In this document: positions 23,642-35,900 of the stretch, in pieces | How positions within the stretch are numbered: the stretch's first letter is position 1 | Layout: each line of letters starts with the position of its first letter | Assembly: GCA_021209875.1 (NCBI GenBank) | Contig: JAGYVD010000001.1 | Span: 1,736,001-1,800,000 of the forward strand | Direction of reading: 5' to 3' | DNA length: 64,000 nucleotides | Source of the DNA: Rosellinia necatrix | Taxonomy: Eukaryota; Ascomycota; Sordariomycetes; Xylariales; Xylariaceae | The notes under the pieces: generated by a model | What the model saw: only the letters and a program-made list of their open reading frames with translations | Databases searched by the model: none | What the model was told of the DNA's origin: nothing | Made by a program: the position numbers and the translations under genes

Positions 23642-24155
23642 CTTAATATCTACCTGCGTACCCAGGTAGGTAAGTAGACAAGGGAAAATTAGGCCTGACA
23701 AGACGAGAGGAGATGACCTCGTTACTCTTTCTTCTTATAACCAATGCTGCATGTCGTAGGCAGTTCATACATGTGTATTGCCATTTCGGGAGCTAAGTCG
23801 ACACAACCCCGGGCCATGACTGCTACCTCAAATACCATTCGGACTACTCGCGTGGCAGGTAGCCTATCAGCCATGCAGCTGAGGTCTGTACATAAAAGAT
23901 TGGGATAACGCTTGTGGGGTGAGTACCCAGGTACCTACTTATGTAAGTACGTACCCGCCCCAAGTCCAGCGGCGGCATGGTGCGAGAGCGATACCTACCT
24001 AGCCCTGTCGGTTCCCTGAGGCGAGTAGCCGTACACCTGCGACAAACCGCATTGGTACGGCCGAGATAGGTATATATACACGCCGTGCTCAATACGACCG
24101 AGTTACCCAGGGTACCAGAGGCAGGGCATACATGCAGGGCATGCATGTGCGTTGA

Positions 24156-24171
24156 ATGCATGCATGCATGC
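24156..24171. repeat. (ATGC)4 repeat
   Basis: A self-complementary tetranucleotide repeat; intergenic. Confidence 0.8.
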
Positions 24172-27100
24172 TAACACCATTAGGTAGTAACTACTAGTGG
24201 GATATACTATGATTCCCTCATAAAGTCTATCTCAGGTCTATTGACGACAGGACCATCGGATGCACCCGAGCCACGCACCAACAACCTATCTACCTACTTG
24301 CAGGCATCGCGGTATCGACTGCACCCCTGTACTAACCTAACCTAGGGGGCAGACTTCCAAGCCCGTCACCCACCAGGTTGACTAGCAGTAGAAGATTCTA
24401 CTACTAGCCCTTACTGACGCCTATAAAGCATCCCACAGCCATCCATTTACATACATACTCTATAAGCTATAGGGTGGCTATAGGGCGTCTACGATGCACT
24501 AGCTTCTACGCTACTCTTCCTCTGGGGAGCCATACCTGCAAGGCACCAACTTTTGACAGGTGCGTAGCACAGTAACTAGGACGGGTCTGCTAGTGGCCGG
24601 ACCCTCTTGTGGGTACTATGTCTTCCAGGGCCGTCTTTTTAGTCGCAACCCTCCCCCCTCCCCCCTCAACCAGGTACAACAGGAAGATGTAACTATGGTT
24701 ATTCCAGAATACAAACCTACTCCCTTGGGTACCTGTGTTGGCAGGTAAGAGCATACCTTGGCAAAAGGATATCCTGATCTATAAAAAACGAGGGGGGGGA
24801 TCGACAAATAACAAGGCGGATCCGGAGAGAGCTGGCAAAGGTATCAGGGCCTAGAGACCCAGCAACTATGGATACCAAGAAAATGATGCCAATCAGCTGA
24901 TGGGTTGTGGGATAGAAGAGTTGCTCCTATTGGCATTGGCTCTCACCGGTCTTGGGGGTCTTCCTCACACATATTCCCCTTGCCTCAATGCAGCCACGCT
25001 TTTATCGACTACAGAAGTGCCGATTCCTCACCTGATTTCTTTCTGGTCCGTCTCCTATTGGTGCCGGGTTCTTCGCGTAGAAAGATATTTATCCGTCTTT
25101 GTGCTAGCGCCAGGCATCGTCGGAGGGCCGAACCGAGGGGTGCTGCATGGGCTTTGCCGTCTGTACGTTGACTCGCTTTATTACAAGGACGTGACATCAG
25201 CTGGGGCAGGTTTCTCGCTGTTGAGGATATGCATGGGTAAATCCTATGTCCGCGATTCAGGAACCTCGCTTATAAGTCGGAGAATTTCTCAGACCTAGTG
25301 TGCGTTCACCGGTGAACGGGGACTACTCGCGGACCTTGGGCGGCATGGGAGAGAGCCGGTTGCGAGCGCATTCTTTCAGTCGGCCTCCCTTCTCCGTTAC
25401 CACTCGGGACTTCCTACTTCCATCGATGATCGATCTCCTCTACCCGGAAAAACCCCCAGTCTGGCGCACAGGATTGGGTGATATATGGGGACGGGCATCA
25501 TCTCATAAATATGAGTGGCGTTTCCACTGGAACCGTCGCACTAGGCCTGCTGGGCAGCATCTGTCCACCACGAGTCAGCCTCGTTGCCTATCCTTGTTAG
25601 CTTCTTGGTACTGAGTAAGGGAGGCGGTCGGACCCATCATGCGGGATCGAGCCGGGATCAAAGCTTCTTTTGATTTACGGTCGCCGTTCTTGGACGTGGA
25701 GGGGACAGGAGACGGCCGGGACTGAAGAATTGCCGGTTGATTGAATAGACGGCCGAATAAACGGCGCATCTTGACAACCCGGTGTGAGATTCTCCTGCAA
25801 AGGCACATATAACACCCCTTCTAGGGTGGTAAGCTTGTCATGTGAAAGCTTCCAGATGTATGCAGCCATGTCGATGGCATCGCCATGTATTTCCCTTTAC
25901 CCGTATCAACCCGCCCTCCCCGGCCGATGCTACGGTGCAACCCCAAACCGCAGCCAAGTGATACTGGTGACGAAACAACGTAGTTCAACGGGCCCCCAAT
26001 ATCACAGTCGCAGCGCCACCAGATGACATCTCGAAAGGCGTATATCATACCAGGGGTCATGAGTCGCGGCGCGATGGTGGGGTGCGGTCCCGAAGGTTGG
26101 CGTGAACATGCGCTGCCATTATGCTTACCACCGTCCTCACGACCTATTGTCACGTTTCCACATTTAAGTGCAGTGCAATAAGAAATTCCAAGTGTAACCA
26201 CGGGACCCGCGGCCCAATCCCGTATGTGCTTTATAAGCTGTGAGAGAGGTTTAAATGGCTTGCCCAATCATTTGATTGAATCCCAACCATAACAATTAAA
26301 TCCGGAAATGAAAATATGATATTATTCAACTTGATATTAATTACCTAAGCTATCCATTCGTTTGGTCCAGCACTGTAGTCCTTGGACAACTGCCTGAAAA
26401 CCGTCGAGGAGGATTGGCCTAGTTCAGGGTAATCTGTAAGCATTTATGACGAAGAGTAGCGATTTGGCAACCGCCTGGTCCCGTTCAATGGGGCTATTAC
26501 TAAGCCCTTCATAGCTAGTTAGTAGGAGTGTTGTTACTTATTATCTAATAGTCCCAGCATCCCCAGCCTTGTCAGCCTTCCAAGATGTGGGAGATGGGGT
26601 GTGCATTAGGGCTACCTTTTCGCGATAATTCCCAGGGCAAGCTCCCGCTCAGCTGATTCCGCACGAAATAATCGAGCCATAGTGGCGAAGATCCGCCGCA
26701 CGCATACGCAAGGCAACGTAGAATGCAGATTGTAACTTGGATTGCTTGCATTGGTCGAAAAGGTAACTCTCGGGGTGGTCAAGCTTTGGCGCTGATACCA
26801 TGTATTGATTTGAGGCTTCGGGTGCGGATTACCCTGTCTGGTAAACCGGCTGAGCTTTGCTACGTTGATGGGTAGGTACCTTGGTAGTTATTCCAAGGAG
26901 AATGAGCTGTGGAACCTACTTGACTGGTAACGTAGTATTGTGATACAGGCATATTATCCCACTGACAGCGACTAGACAGAATATGAGGAGGAAAGAGGGC
27001 CAAGGCATCACGAAGTATAATGCCAGAAATTAATTCATGATGTTGCCATGAGCTGCTTGGTTTGTCTCCTGATCACGCGCCGATGCGGCTGTTCCTGCGG

Positions 27101-28439
27101 CCACAATGCGACCAGCCCTACCGTAGGTACCAAGTATGCGACTAATATGTCAAGATGTCTAGGCAGTTTCATCTAGTCACATAAATCTCTTGATACCCCA
27201 CCGTACTGACGTCGTCGGTGCAAATCCCCATCATAACACTATAATTCTCATATCTTCTGGCCGCATGAAATCGCCATTGGAGAATCAGTCCACGTCCCGG
27301 GTGCCTGTCCCCTTTTCTCCGATGCTGGGTTGAAACATCTGGACGGTGGCAATGTAGTAACGAACGACATCTGGGCATGATCTCCAGGCATGTTCCGGCA
27401 ACTGGTGAAGTCTCTCGGCTGGCAATGCCGGCTATAACCCGGGCTTTGACTCTATAGCAGGCCGAGAACCCATCTCTTAAGGAATGTTCACTCGTAGGGG
27501 TGAAGGAATAGTAGGAAGAAATATAACAGCATATTGTGGCAGTGTAGTGTATGGCGCAAGAGTGCCCCTCCGGAGTAGGTATCAGTCCTGATACAATCTG
27601 GCGTCCCCACTCTCCTGTTGGCTCTGTTAACATGCAAGTGGCCTGAATAGGAAATATCAGTATTGGGAGCTCGCCACCTGTATATCTACAACACACACCA
27701 GTAGTGCAGTAAAACCAACCGTCTAGCCACCCTCAGCACGACTACACTCTCTAGATAAGCTCGCTCTCAGTGACAAAACCACCACTGCCGGGCTCTTTCA
27801 CACGCATCGGATGAACTCCTCCATCCTTCGAACCCTCTAATTAGACGAAATCCTTACCTTACTGGGTTACTCGGACTAAACAGGTAAAGTTTGATACATG
27901 TGCCTAAATACATACATATACCTAGGTATGCTCTGGTCCCAATTAGGTTTTGCTTGGCAGCCTCTGGCCTACCTCGGTAGCTAGGTAGTAGAGAGGGGCA
28001 ACGATTACCCCACTTAGACTGCCTTATGTACACACAGCAGATAGACTGGAACTCCACGTGCATCTAAACGGACACTATTGCGTTGTACCCCTACCTACTT
28101 CTTTAAGGTTACTTATTTGGGAAGCGCCGACGGGCACTGGGGAATCTCTGTCTAGCCCCGGGAGGAGCGCACACGACCAGCTGATGGCTGTACCAGTACT
28201 TGACTAGTTCTCCCCACATATTTGCCCACAATAGTGCCTGCCCAGTGAGTATTGCCTTACTTGGGTCCTCAGATACCGGTACTAGAGGTGCAGAACAGTG
28301 GCAGGCAGGCAGTAGAACGACCCCAAGTACTTACTTACCTACCTACCTGACCTACCTACCAAGGTGCTATGTATATGTAGTATAGATTTGAGGCAGATGA
28401 AGTAACCGCCCCAAACCAGCGAGTGTTTTGGGTTGGCTA

Positions 28440-28504
28440 AAATATTTATTAATCATTATTATTAACTATTATTATTATTATTACTGTTATTATTATTATT
28501 ATTT
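28440..28504. repeat. (ATT)n/(TTA)n imperfect microsatellite
   Basis: About 65 bp of imperfect trinucleotide repeat, intergenic, followed by T-rich sequence. Confidence 0.85.
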
Positions 28505-28696
28505 GCTCGACTTTTTTTCTTTTCCTTGTTCCTTTTTTCCCTTTTTGGAAGGGAAATCCGCTTTACTTACACACACTACCTAATATCGAAACTGACCTGG
28601 TTCCCTCACACATCACATATCACACATGCCTCCGGTATCTGGCGAGAGAGACTAGATCGCGCTCTGTGCAACGAAGGCACAGCATGGCCCGTCCTA

Positions 28697-29575
28697 CTAT
28701 GTATGGCCTATACGTGCTAACACACGATCCAGAATATCACGAGCCTCCTGATCGTCCCACGCTCGGGTAAAAGGCCAAGAACTCGTTTCGGCCATGCCAT
28801 CCATGGGCACCCTGCGAGCACGTTCGTGTACAAGAGGCTCACATCGGGCTAGAATCGCTCCCTGCGCAGCAGTTACCCTATACGTGACGTTACGTAGCTT
28901 TCGATATCACCCGTGCGCATACGCACGTTGTTAGCCACGTGCTGGGCAAGCCCCCTTCGGCATCGAACGGGCGGCACCGCAAGCAGTCTAGTTTCAAACC
29001 AGGCGGTGTCTCCGCGGGGCCGAGAATCTACAGACTGTAGCATCCATCTCAGCAGGCGCTCAACCGACAATGGCAGACGCCATGAACGAGGACGGTCGAT
29101 ATTGCCAAACTCGGCCCATTGACGCCAAGCTCGCGGTCCAGGTGGCCAGCCCACCCGAACACTCAATCACTGGCCTTAGCGACGACCCATTAAGGTGATC
29201 GACCAACCGGTGCCGCTGCCGGGTATGTACGCTGACAATCTCCAGCATCAAAAATAGCCCGACGAACATGGATGACGTCGCTAGCAAAACTATAATTGTC
29301 CAGATTATGACAGGCGCAGACAGGAACCCAGTGCGCCCCCCCGGTAACCGTTTGCTGGAACCGTTTGTGGATGCTGGCGTGCAGGCTCTGACAGGAAACG
29401 GCGTGCCGCTCCCGCTCGCAACAATCGCCTGTCTAGCCGTCCAGCCCGAAGGAAGAAGATGAAACCCCAGGTGATAGGCATACTCGCGCAGGCTACAACG
29501 CCATTCAGTGGTACGGAGGCGCGGTACGAACGGAACAGCGAGCCTTCTTTGACGGAACGGCTTCTTCTCGCGCAT
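28697..29575 (-). pseudogene. Candidate membrane-protein gene, probably decayed
   Basis: I do not recognise the family. A minus-strand frame opens at ATG 29575 and runs about 140 codons, including a strongly hydrophobic segment (PVIIWTIIVLLATSSMFVGL) that looks membrane-spanning. Near 29155-29165 protein-like sequence moves to a second frame (GWPPGPRAWRQWAEFGN and onward, about 85 codons). Near the CCC at 28876-28878 it moves to a third frame (TAAQGAILARCEPLVHERA to a stop at 28697). The first shift needs one base removed and the second one base added. No GT-AG introns fit either point. This pattern suits a degenerating gene or poor sequence. The GC-rich composition keeps several frames open on both strands, so a chance reading cannot be excluded. 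Confidence 0.33.
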
Positions 29576-29880
29576 TTGACTGTTCTCGGTATTGGACCAT
29601 GGGCCTCGAGTAGGGTCACGATGAAGATTCCGGAGATGTCGATGCCGATGAGAATGGAGATCAGGTGAGGACGTTTTGAAGCCTTCAGGTTCGAATTTGT
29701 AACAACTCCCACGCCACGCCACGCCACCCACCACTCGCCTCGATCTTTAGCCTCACTTTATGAACTTTATGAAAAGACCAACATCGTACCTAGCACGTGC
29801 CGTTCACTGCAAGTGATGCCGGTAGGGCCACCGCCCCCTGCACATACTCCCTACATCTTGCTCCGTACACCTTGACACAT

Positions 29881-29945
29881 AACTAACTAACTACAACTAG
29901 TTAACTAACCAGCTAACTAACTAGCCAACGAACTAACTAACCCAG
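29881..29945. repeat. (TAAC)n/(CTAA)n tract with inverted symmetry
   Basis: Repeated CTAACTAA words surround an ACTAGTTAACTA inverted repeat; intergenic. Confidence 0.75.
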
Positions 29946-31015
29946 TACGGTAGCTGCAGTGACATGACTCAAGATTCGGGGTGCTGTATAGTCAATGCCT
30001 CCCGTTCCAAATATTTTCGACGACGAGAAACGAACCTTAGATTGATAAGTAAGCTTTTAGGATGTGCTTGCCGAATGATATGACCTGTCACTTTCACCTT
30101 GATCCGCATCTGGCAGTCTTCTCCCCTTGTCCCCTGCACACACGGGTGAGCTTACCATCCCAGCAACGGAACATGAGCCGGTAGTGTAGATTAGGTCTGC
30201 ACTACACACGTGTGTTGCTGTGATGTAACACTCGTTCTTACTCGTGGCTCGCACTTTGACTCGTGGCTCGTACGATGAACTTATGCGCGCCATTCACTGC
30301 CCCCGGCGTAGGGTGGTGTAGCATATCCCATGTCATATATGCATGCTACCGGATTCGTCAACCACTGTCCTATGCATTGCAAATCATTTTTATTATTTCG
30401 CCTACTGCGGTTGTGGGCAAGGCGCTGGGTTGGTTTGCATATTTTTATTACCACGGTAGCTTCACGTCATCTTCACCCAATCCCTTCCTACGTACATGAC
30501 TGGCTGGAATGCTGGCCCCAAGATAGCCTGCGAGACTGACTGCCTTGCATAAATATTCTCTGCCGGCTCCGGCTGGGTGTCACTACCACCGGCTGCAGCG
30601 ATCGCACAACAAACCTGCATGAATCCCTAATCATGCGGCCACCGTTATTGAGCGGATATGCCCTTTAAGAGCTTCCACATGCGGACGGCCAAGGTCAAGT
30701 CGCTTACACAATCTCACCCGTGGGGGGGTGGTGTCGTGCTCAAATTTATCTCTCGGTAAAACGCTGCAATTAGCGATCTCGCATCGAGAAAGTGATAAAA
30801 AAAAATAGATGTACCATATCTTGACAGTTTTTGGTACATCTCACCTCTACTATACCGCTCCGTTTCGTAACCTGCGTCTGTCGTCATTGTTAGCATCGCG
30901 GCCATACTGAATAACGAAGCCGCTGTTAGCGGCGTGAAAATTTCGGTCTTCGGGTTGCCGAGACTAAAAATTTAGCTTATCTTATGACCGAGAGTACTAC
31001 TGGCAGCAGTGGATT

Positions 31016-31033
31016 CGAGAGAGAGAGAGAGAG
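31016..31033. repeat. (GA)n dinucleotide tract
   Basis: Eight to nine GA units are read directly; intergenic. Confidence 0.8.
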
Positions 31034-32914
31034 ACAGACAAGTAATCGCAATCCTACGCACAAACTTGAGGGGCCAAAGACCCTGGCGATTATTCGAGAC
31101 ACGGAAGAGAAGTATCGGAGATTGCCTACCGCAATCGTATACTGGCTGCCTCATAAGAGAAAAAGAGGAGAAAGATGCCCAATGTACCCTCCACAACAAG
31201 CAACTTGTCAGTGTGTTGACAGGAACGCATGGGAACCCTTACCTGGTCCCCGCCGCACGGTACTCCATGCTGAGCATCTCCGGTTGTTCGGCCGCCAGTG
31301 TTATAAACATAGTATCGACCATACTACAAGTAGTGAATACTACGAATGTCGAAGCTACGGGGGAGGGAGGGCGGAAGAGCCGAGGATGGTATAGAACCGG
31401 GCTCGAGGATTCATCCGTGGCCCGATGACGTACGCCTCGTGCAGAGAACAGGTATCGCAGACCTGTCGTTGCCTTCCTGGGTCTTTTCTTCCCCTCAAAA
31501 CCCACCCTCTCGGAGCCGATCTTGGCGGCATTGCCTTGAACAATCACACTCGACGACGTCGTTCTGCGGCCATGAGACAACAGGTAGCGAATATGTAACC
31601 TTCGCCTCAAAAAAGCAGGGAAAGGAGATTGCGGCTACCTGCTACCTGCGAGCTGCCTGGCTTTTCCTCCTCGCTCCACGCCCACATCACATCATTTACC
31701 ACATGGCCGGCTTGGGTGGCGCAGGGGAACCGGGACTTTTTGACTTACGCTACGCGCTACCTTGGACTTGGCAGGGCCTAGGCGAACCCCATTTGACAGC
31801 TTCTCAGCCCAGGGATCCCAGGATAGAAAGTGCAAAAAGCGCAGGCCACGCCACCACTAGATCGCCCTAACCTGGATGATAGGTCTCCAGCAGAGCGTGC
31901 TTAATTAGTACTCTTTTAGTGTAGTGGTTTGGACGGCACGTTTGCTGGGATGTGTGGGGTTGGCGCTCGATCGCTTGATTAGGACAACTGTAGAAGCCCA
32001 ATCCGGAGGGGGGTCACAAGGCATCTATCCAGTCCAGGTACGGGTTCATTCTTCCACTTACACTACATGACAGAACTTCTCGGCCTTCTTTGCTTCCCTC
32101 CCCTCCTGTCTTCCCCCTTCCCCATCGTCAGGTGCTAATTAACAGAAGGGAAAAAGCTGCTGATCGCGCACCTATTGGGAGAAGGATCGATATCGAGCGT
32201 TATACATCATGTGTCAAATTAATGTTCGCACGGGCTATACATTTCACAATCAGGCTACTTATACATTGAGCAGGGCACATTGATCTGCCCCTCCCAGAAA
32301 ATTTTGTCAGAGACCGCCAACCCAGTTATCACAAAAGAACTTGCCTTATTCGCGCCCATCCATGATCCTGGCCGCATTCTCTTCTAGTGCTTTTCTAGCC
32401 TTGGTCCGGTTCGCGCCTTTGCGCCACCTGCACACAACACCTGCATGGGGGGAGAGCGAAGGATGGGTGGTTCCTGCGTCGTCTAGCCTCTTGTGATGAA
32501 ATGCCATGGGATATGTCCTGCTCCCTGCTTACTAACTCACGTCAATGCTGCGATACCGCTTTGACCGTACCCCATCGTGACAATGCTCAGCAAAACATCC
32601 GCCTTCCTTGTCATCCGGTCTTTTCGCCTTCTTTTTTCCTCCTCCCTTCTCTCTTCCGCGTACGGTTGAGAAAGATGAGGGCCGAGTCGGAAGAAGCGAT
32701 CTTAGGGGATCGATCCCCTGACCGAAACTCGCTCACCGCCTAAGGTGAAACAGGGCTCCAGTTAGTGTTAGACAGCGCCGTCGTGCCGGTGGACTGAACA
32801 CCCATCGGCTCGCATTCCGGAAAACCCTCCTTTACTCAGTGCGGTAGGGCAGGGTTAATAGTGCATTGTTGCCGAGGCTAGCTCGAACGCACGCGCATAC
32901 GTCATCACGATAGT

Positions 32915-35900
32915 TTATTCTGCCCGTAACCGAGCATCATTACTTGTCGCAGCGGCGTTCGGGGACTGCTCGGCTCCGGACTTAGGAATATTCGTGGGGA
33001 TAGGCGGAGGCAAAGCCTCCACCGTCGCTGGAGCAGACTCGTCGTCCCGCACAGAGCCTGTCGCAAGGCCGTCATCGCCAATGCCCGGCGACTTGGCTAG
33101 CTTCATTTCTAAGCCCTCGTGCTCATCGTCTCGATGATCCTTATCAAACACGTCGGCGTCTGAATTCTGGCGCTCTTTTTCTTGGAAAGTGAATGCATCG
33201 GATAGATTAACCGCCAAGAATGTTTTTGGTAGTTTGACCCTACGATTCTTCTTGTGAGCCCCGATGCATCCGGCGTTCGAGTCATGACATGACACCGGAG
33301 AGACTTACTGGTGGAATTTCGCTCGGAGTGTTTCGATCACTTGCTTCCAGTCGCCGTGGGGAGTAAGGCTTCGCCGTGGTGCGCACCCAATACAATGTTT
33401 GCTGTCCAGTTGGATGTCTAGCGGGTCATAGATGTGGCAGCCTGGACTGATAGTGATTCGAATGCTGTAGTTGAAAGTAGGTTGACCAGGCAGTGGCGTA
33501 TCTATTGCGCCCTTATTTTCGGACTCATATAACTCAAAGCAGATTTGAGAAATATAGTCTAGCTCAGGGATGGTGCGGCGATTGATCTTTGTCTCGATAC
33601 CTCCCTCCAGAATGCAGTTGAGCAGTGTGTAAATATGTGATTCTTTAGTGAAATAGAAGAATGATTTAGCATCTTCGGATGCCTGCATCTCCTCGAGGTC
33701 TTGAACCACCTCTTTAAGAAGAGGCAACGAGGTTAGCAGTCCAATTTCGAGCTGCCCCTGGTTATTTATCGTCATCAATAATAGATTTCAGATGCGACTT
33801 ACCTTCTCGCTATCCGAAATGCCGTACTCTTGGGGACATATGAAGTCAAACATCACCTTCGCTAACTGATACAGCTCTCGAAGAGGCTCGAAGCGTGCGT
33901 CTGTTTTCGCCTTAGTCCGATTATTGCCCCTCTGGAGATGGAAATATTCGTCCGGTTGCGCGATTTCGCTTGGGTGCTTCATCCACGACCTCCGTCGAAA
34001 AATGCGCCTCATGGCGTTCTGTGCTTCTGATCTCTCGCCTCCTTTCTCGGCCTTCTCCGGTGAGTCAGACCTGTCAGTCCGTTCACCTGGGGGTGAACCT
34101 ACAATCTGGCTCTTATCGGACCTGTCGTCGCCTGTCTTGCTGTATTCTTCTGACTCTTTGGACGTGATTTTGCTCTCGCGATTCACCGTAATGCCAAACT
34201 CCTCCTCTAACATGTGCTTCGGTGGCGTAAATACCCACTCAAGAAACTGGCGATTATGTAAGGCGTCGAACTTCATTGTATCGTACAGTTCAGAGATCTT
34301 GCTTGGATCTACTTTCTCGTGATCACAAAATTCGGCAAAGAGCTTTTCCCAACGTTCCCTGAAAAGCTCGGCGTCCTCCCCGCAGCACCAGCGAGCTTGG
34401 ATATTATTGACAGCGTTAATCTGTGAGAGTGACGACGCGATGGAAGTACTGGAGCTTTCGCCGGCTATTTTCTCCGAGTTGGAATTATTAATCGCGTTAA
34501 GGGAGTTCACGGCGCCGCTGTATAGCTTATTGTAGTTATGTTGCATCACATAGCGGTGAAATTTCATCAACTGAACTACCCGTGTCTGGACTTCGGAAGG
34601 CTCAGGCATACCTTCAGGCCAAGCAAACTGAGGCGGCCGCTCGTTACCTTTGCGCAGTAGACCTTTAAGCTTCTTTTTTACCTTGTCCATCTCATCCTTG
34701 GCCGCGTTGGAGTCGTCGAGCAGGTCTTTCCGGATCGTAATAAATTCATCCGGTAGTTCTTTCCGGTCAAGAAAAGACGCCGCCCAGATCTGGGCACTAG
34801 TCGTGACGCGGCGCTCTGAGCTGCTAAAGACGTGGACCTCGTCAAGGATATCTCGGTTCAAAAGCATATAATCGTTCCGCATATTCTGCGCTAGCTCCTG
34901 GGCTTGGTATCGTGCGGAATGAGTTGGTTCACCTCCCCATTTGACGATCAGTTGGAGTTTATCTAGAACAAAACTGTTATCTGCCGCCGTAAATTTGGAC
35001 ATGGTCACTCCTGACATAGAATCTTGGCGCCGGGGTCCATCCGGAGCCTCATCTTGAGACTTTTCTTCTTCGTCATGGTTTATGGCCTTGGCGTCTCCAG
35101 GAGGCTCTGGATTTGAATTGGCGTCCTCCTCAGGTTGCTGACCCAAATTTATTGGTGCTGGCAAGGCTTTTCCCGCTTCTTCGGGGGTGTTGGCTGCCGA
35201 CTCAGGCGTTGGCTCTGCCGACTTCTTCTTACTAAACATCGGCTTGATCTGCACCTTCGTACCAGCCCAGCCACCCTTCTTCACAAGAACGTTTCGTAAT
35301 GACCTGAGCTTATTCCGATCTTCTTTTCCTTGTTTTATTGCAGTATCTACCGCTTCAAGCACGCTTGCTAGAGCGGCCTCGCCAATTAAAAGGACTTCTT
35401 CCTGATGCCCCTTGAGGAGGTCTATAAAAGGCTGGGTATGAAAAGTAAACTTGTACTTCTGCTTCGGGGTACGGTCGGCGTGCCGGATTACCGAGACAAG
35501 GCCCTTGAGTTTCCAAGAATGCTTCGGCGGCGGGGGAGGTGGCGTAGGGTGAGGATCAGCGCATTCTTCTTCTATTGTGTTATCTGGAGTGGCTGGGTGT
35601 GTTGGTGGAGCGGTAGCGGGCACGCTGCTGGGCGTTGAATCGCCACCGGTAAGGTGAGCAATAGGACTAATAAGCCCACCTTGCATTTTAGACGCCAAGT
35701 TGGGCACACTTGCCTCAGATCTCACGCTAGGAGGACCCCCTACGGATTTCTCATCAGCATTCAGCTCCCGCATGGAATCTTCAGGGGACAGGGTGCTAGC
35801 GGCGTTAGCTGCCGTGGCATGGGTCGTGAATTGGGGAACCGGTAATGTTTCTTTTTCCTTGTTGGATAAGAGTGCTTTTGCCATAGGATCAGAGATGTCC

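Larger units (their letters stand above)
18627..28696. other. 10-kb gene-poor region
   Basis: I find no supportable gene across about 10 kb. The longest frames (19220-19882 +, 19917-20540 -, 21640-22248 -, 27169-27696 -) are low-complexity or have unnatural composition, and one is simply the translated GT/TA microsatellite. Features seen are a C12 run, the 21.97-22.15 kb microsatellite, GGTA tracts, an ATGC repeat, a TTA/ATT tract and many TACCTAGGTA palindromes, the best at 23622-23641. Composition is near that of the other spacers, so there is no clear AT-rich RIP signature. Confidence 0.5.
29576..32914. other. Intergenic region, no gene seen
   Basis: Frames of 120-175 codons around 30984-31870 are open on both strands without family resemblance. 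The stretch contains a TAACTAAC-rich tract at 29881-29945 and a (GA)n tract near 31016. Its right end is the 3' side of the Vip1 gene. Confidence 0.5.

Noticed and set aside
27169..27696. 175-codon minus-strand frame
   Set aside because: Cys/Arg-rich, no family resemblance, lies in the gene desert and has no splice partners.
31346..31870. 174-codon plus-strand frame
   Set aside because: Opposite-strand frames of similar length are open at the same place, and composition is not protein-like.
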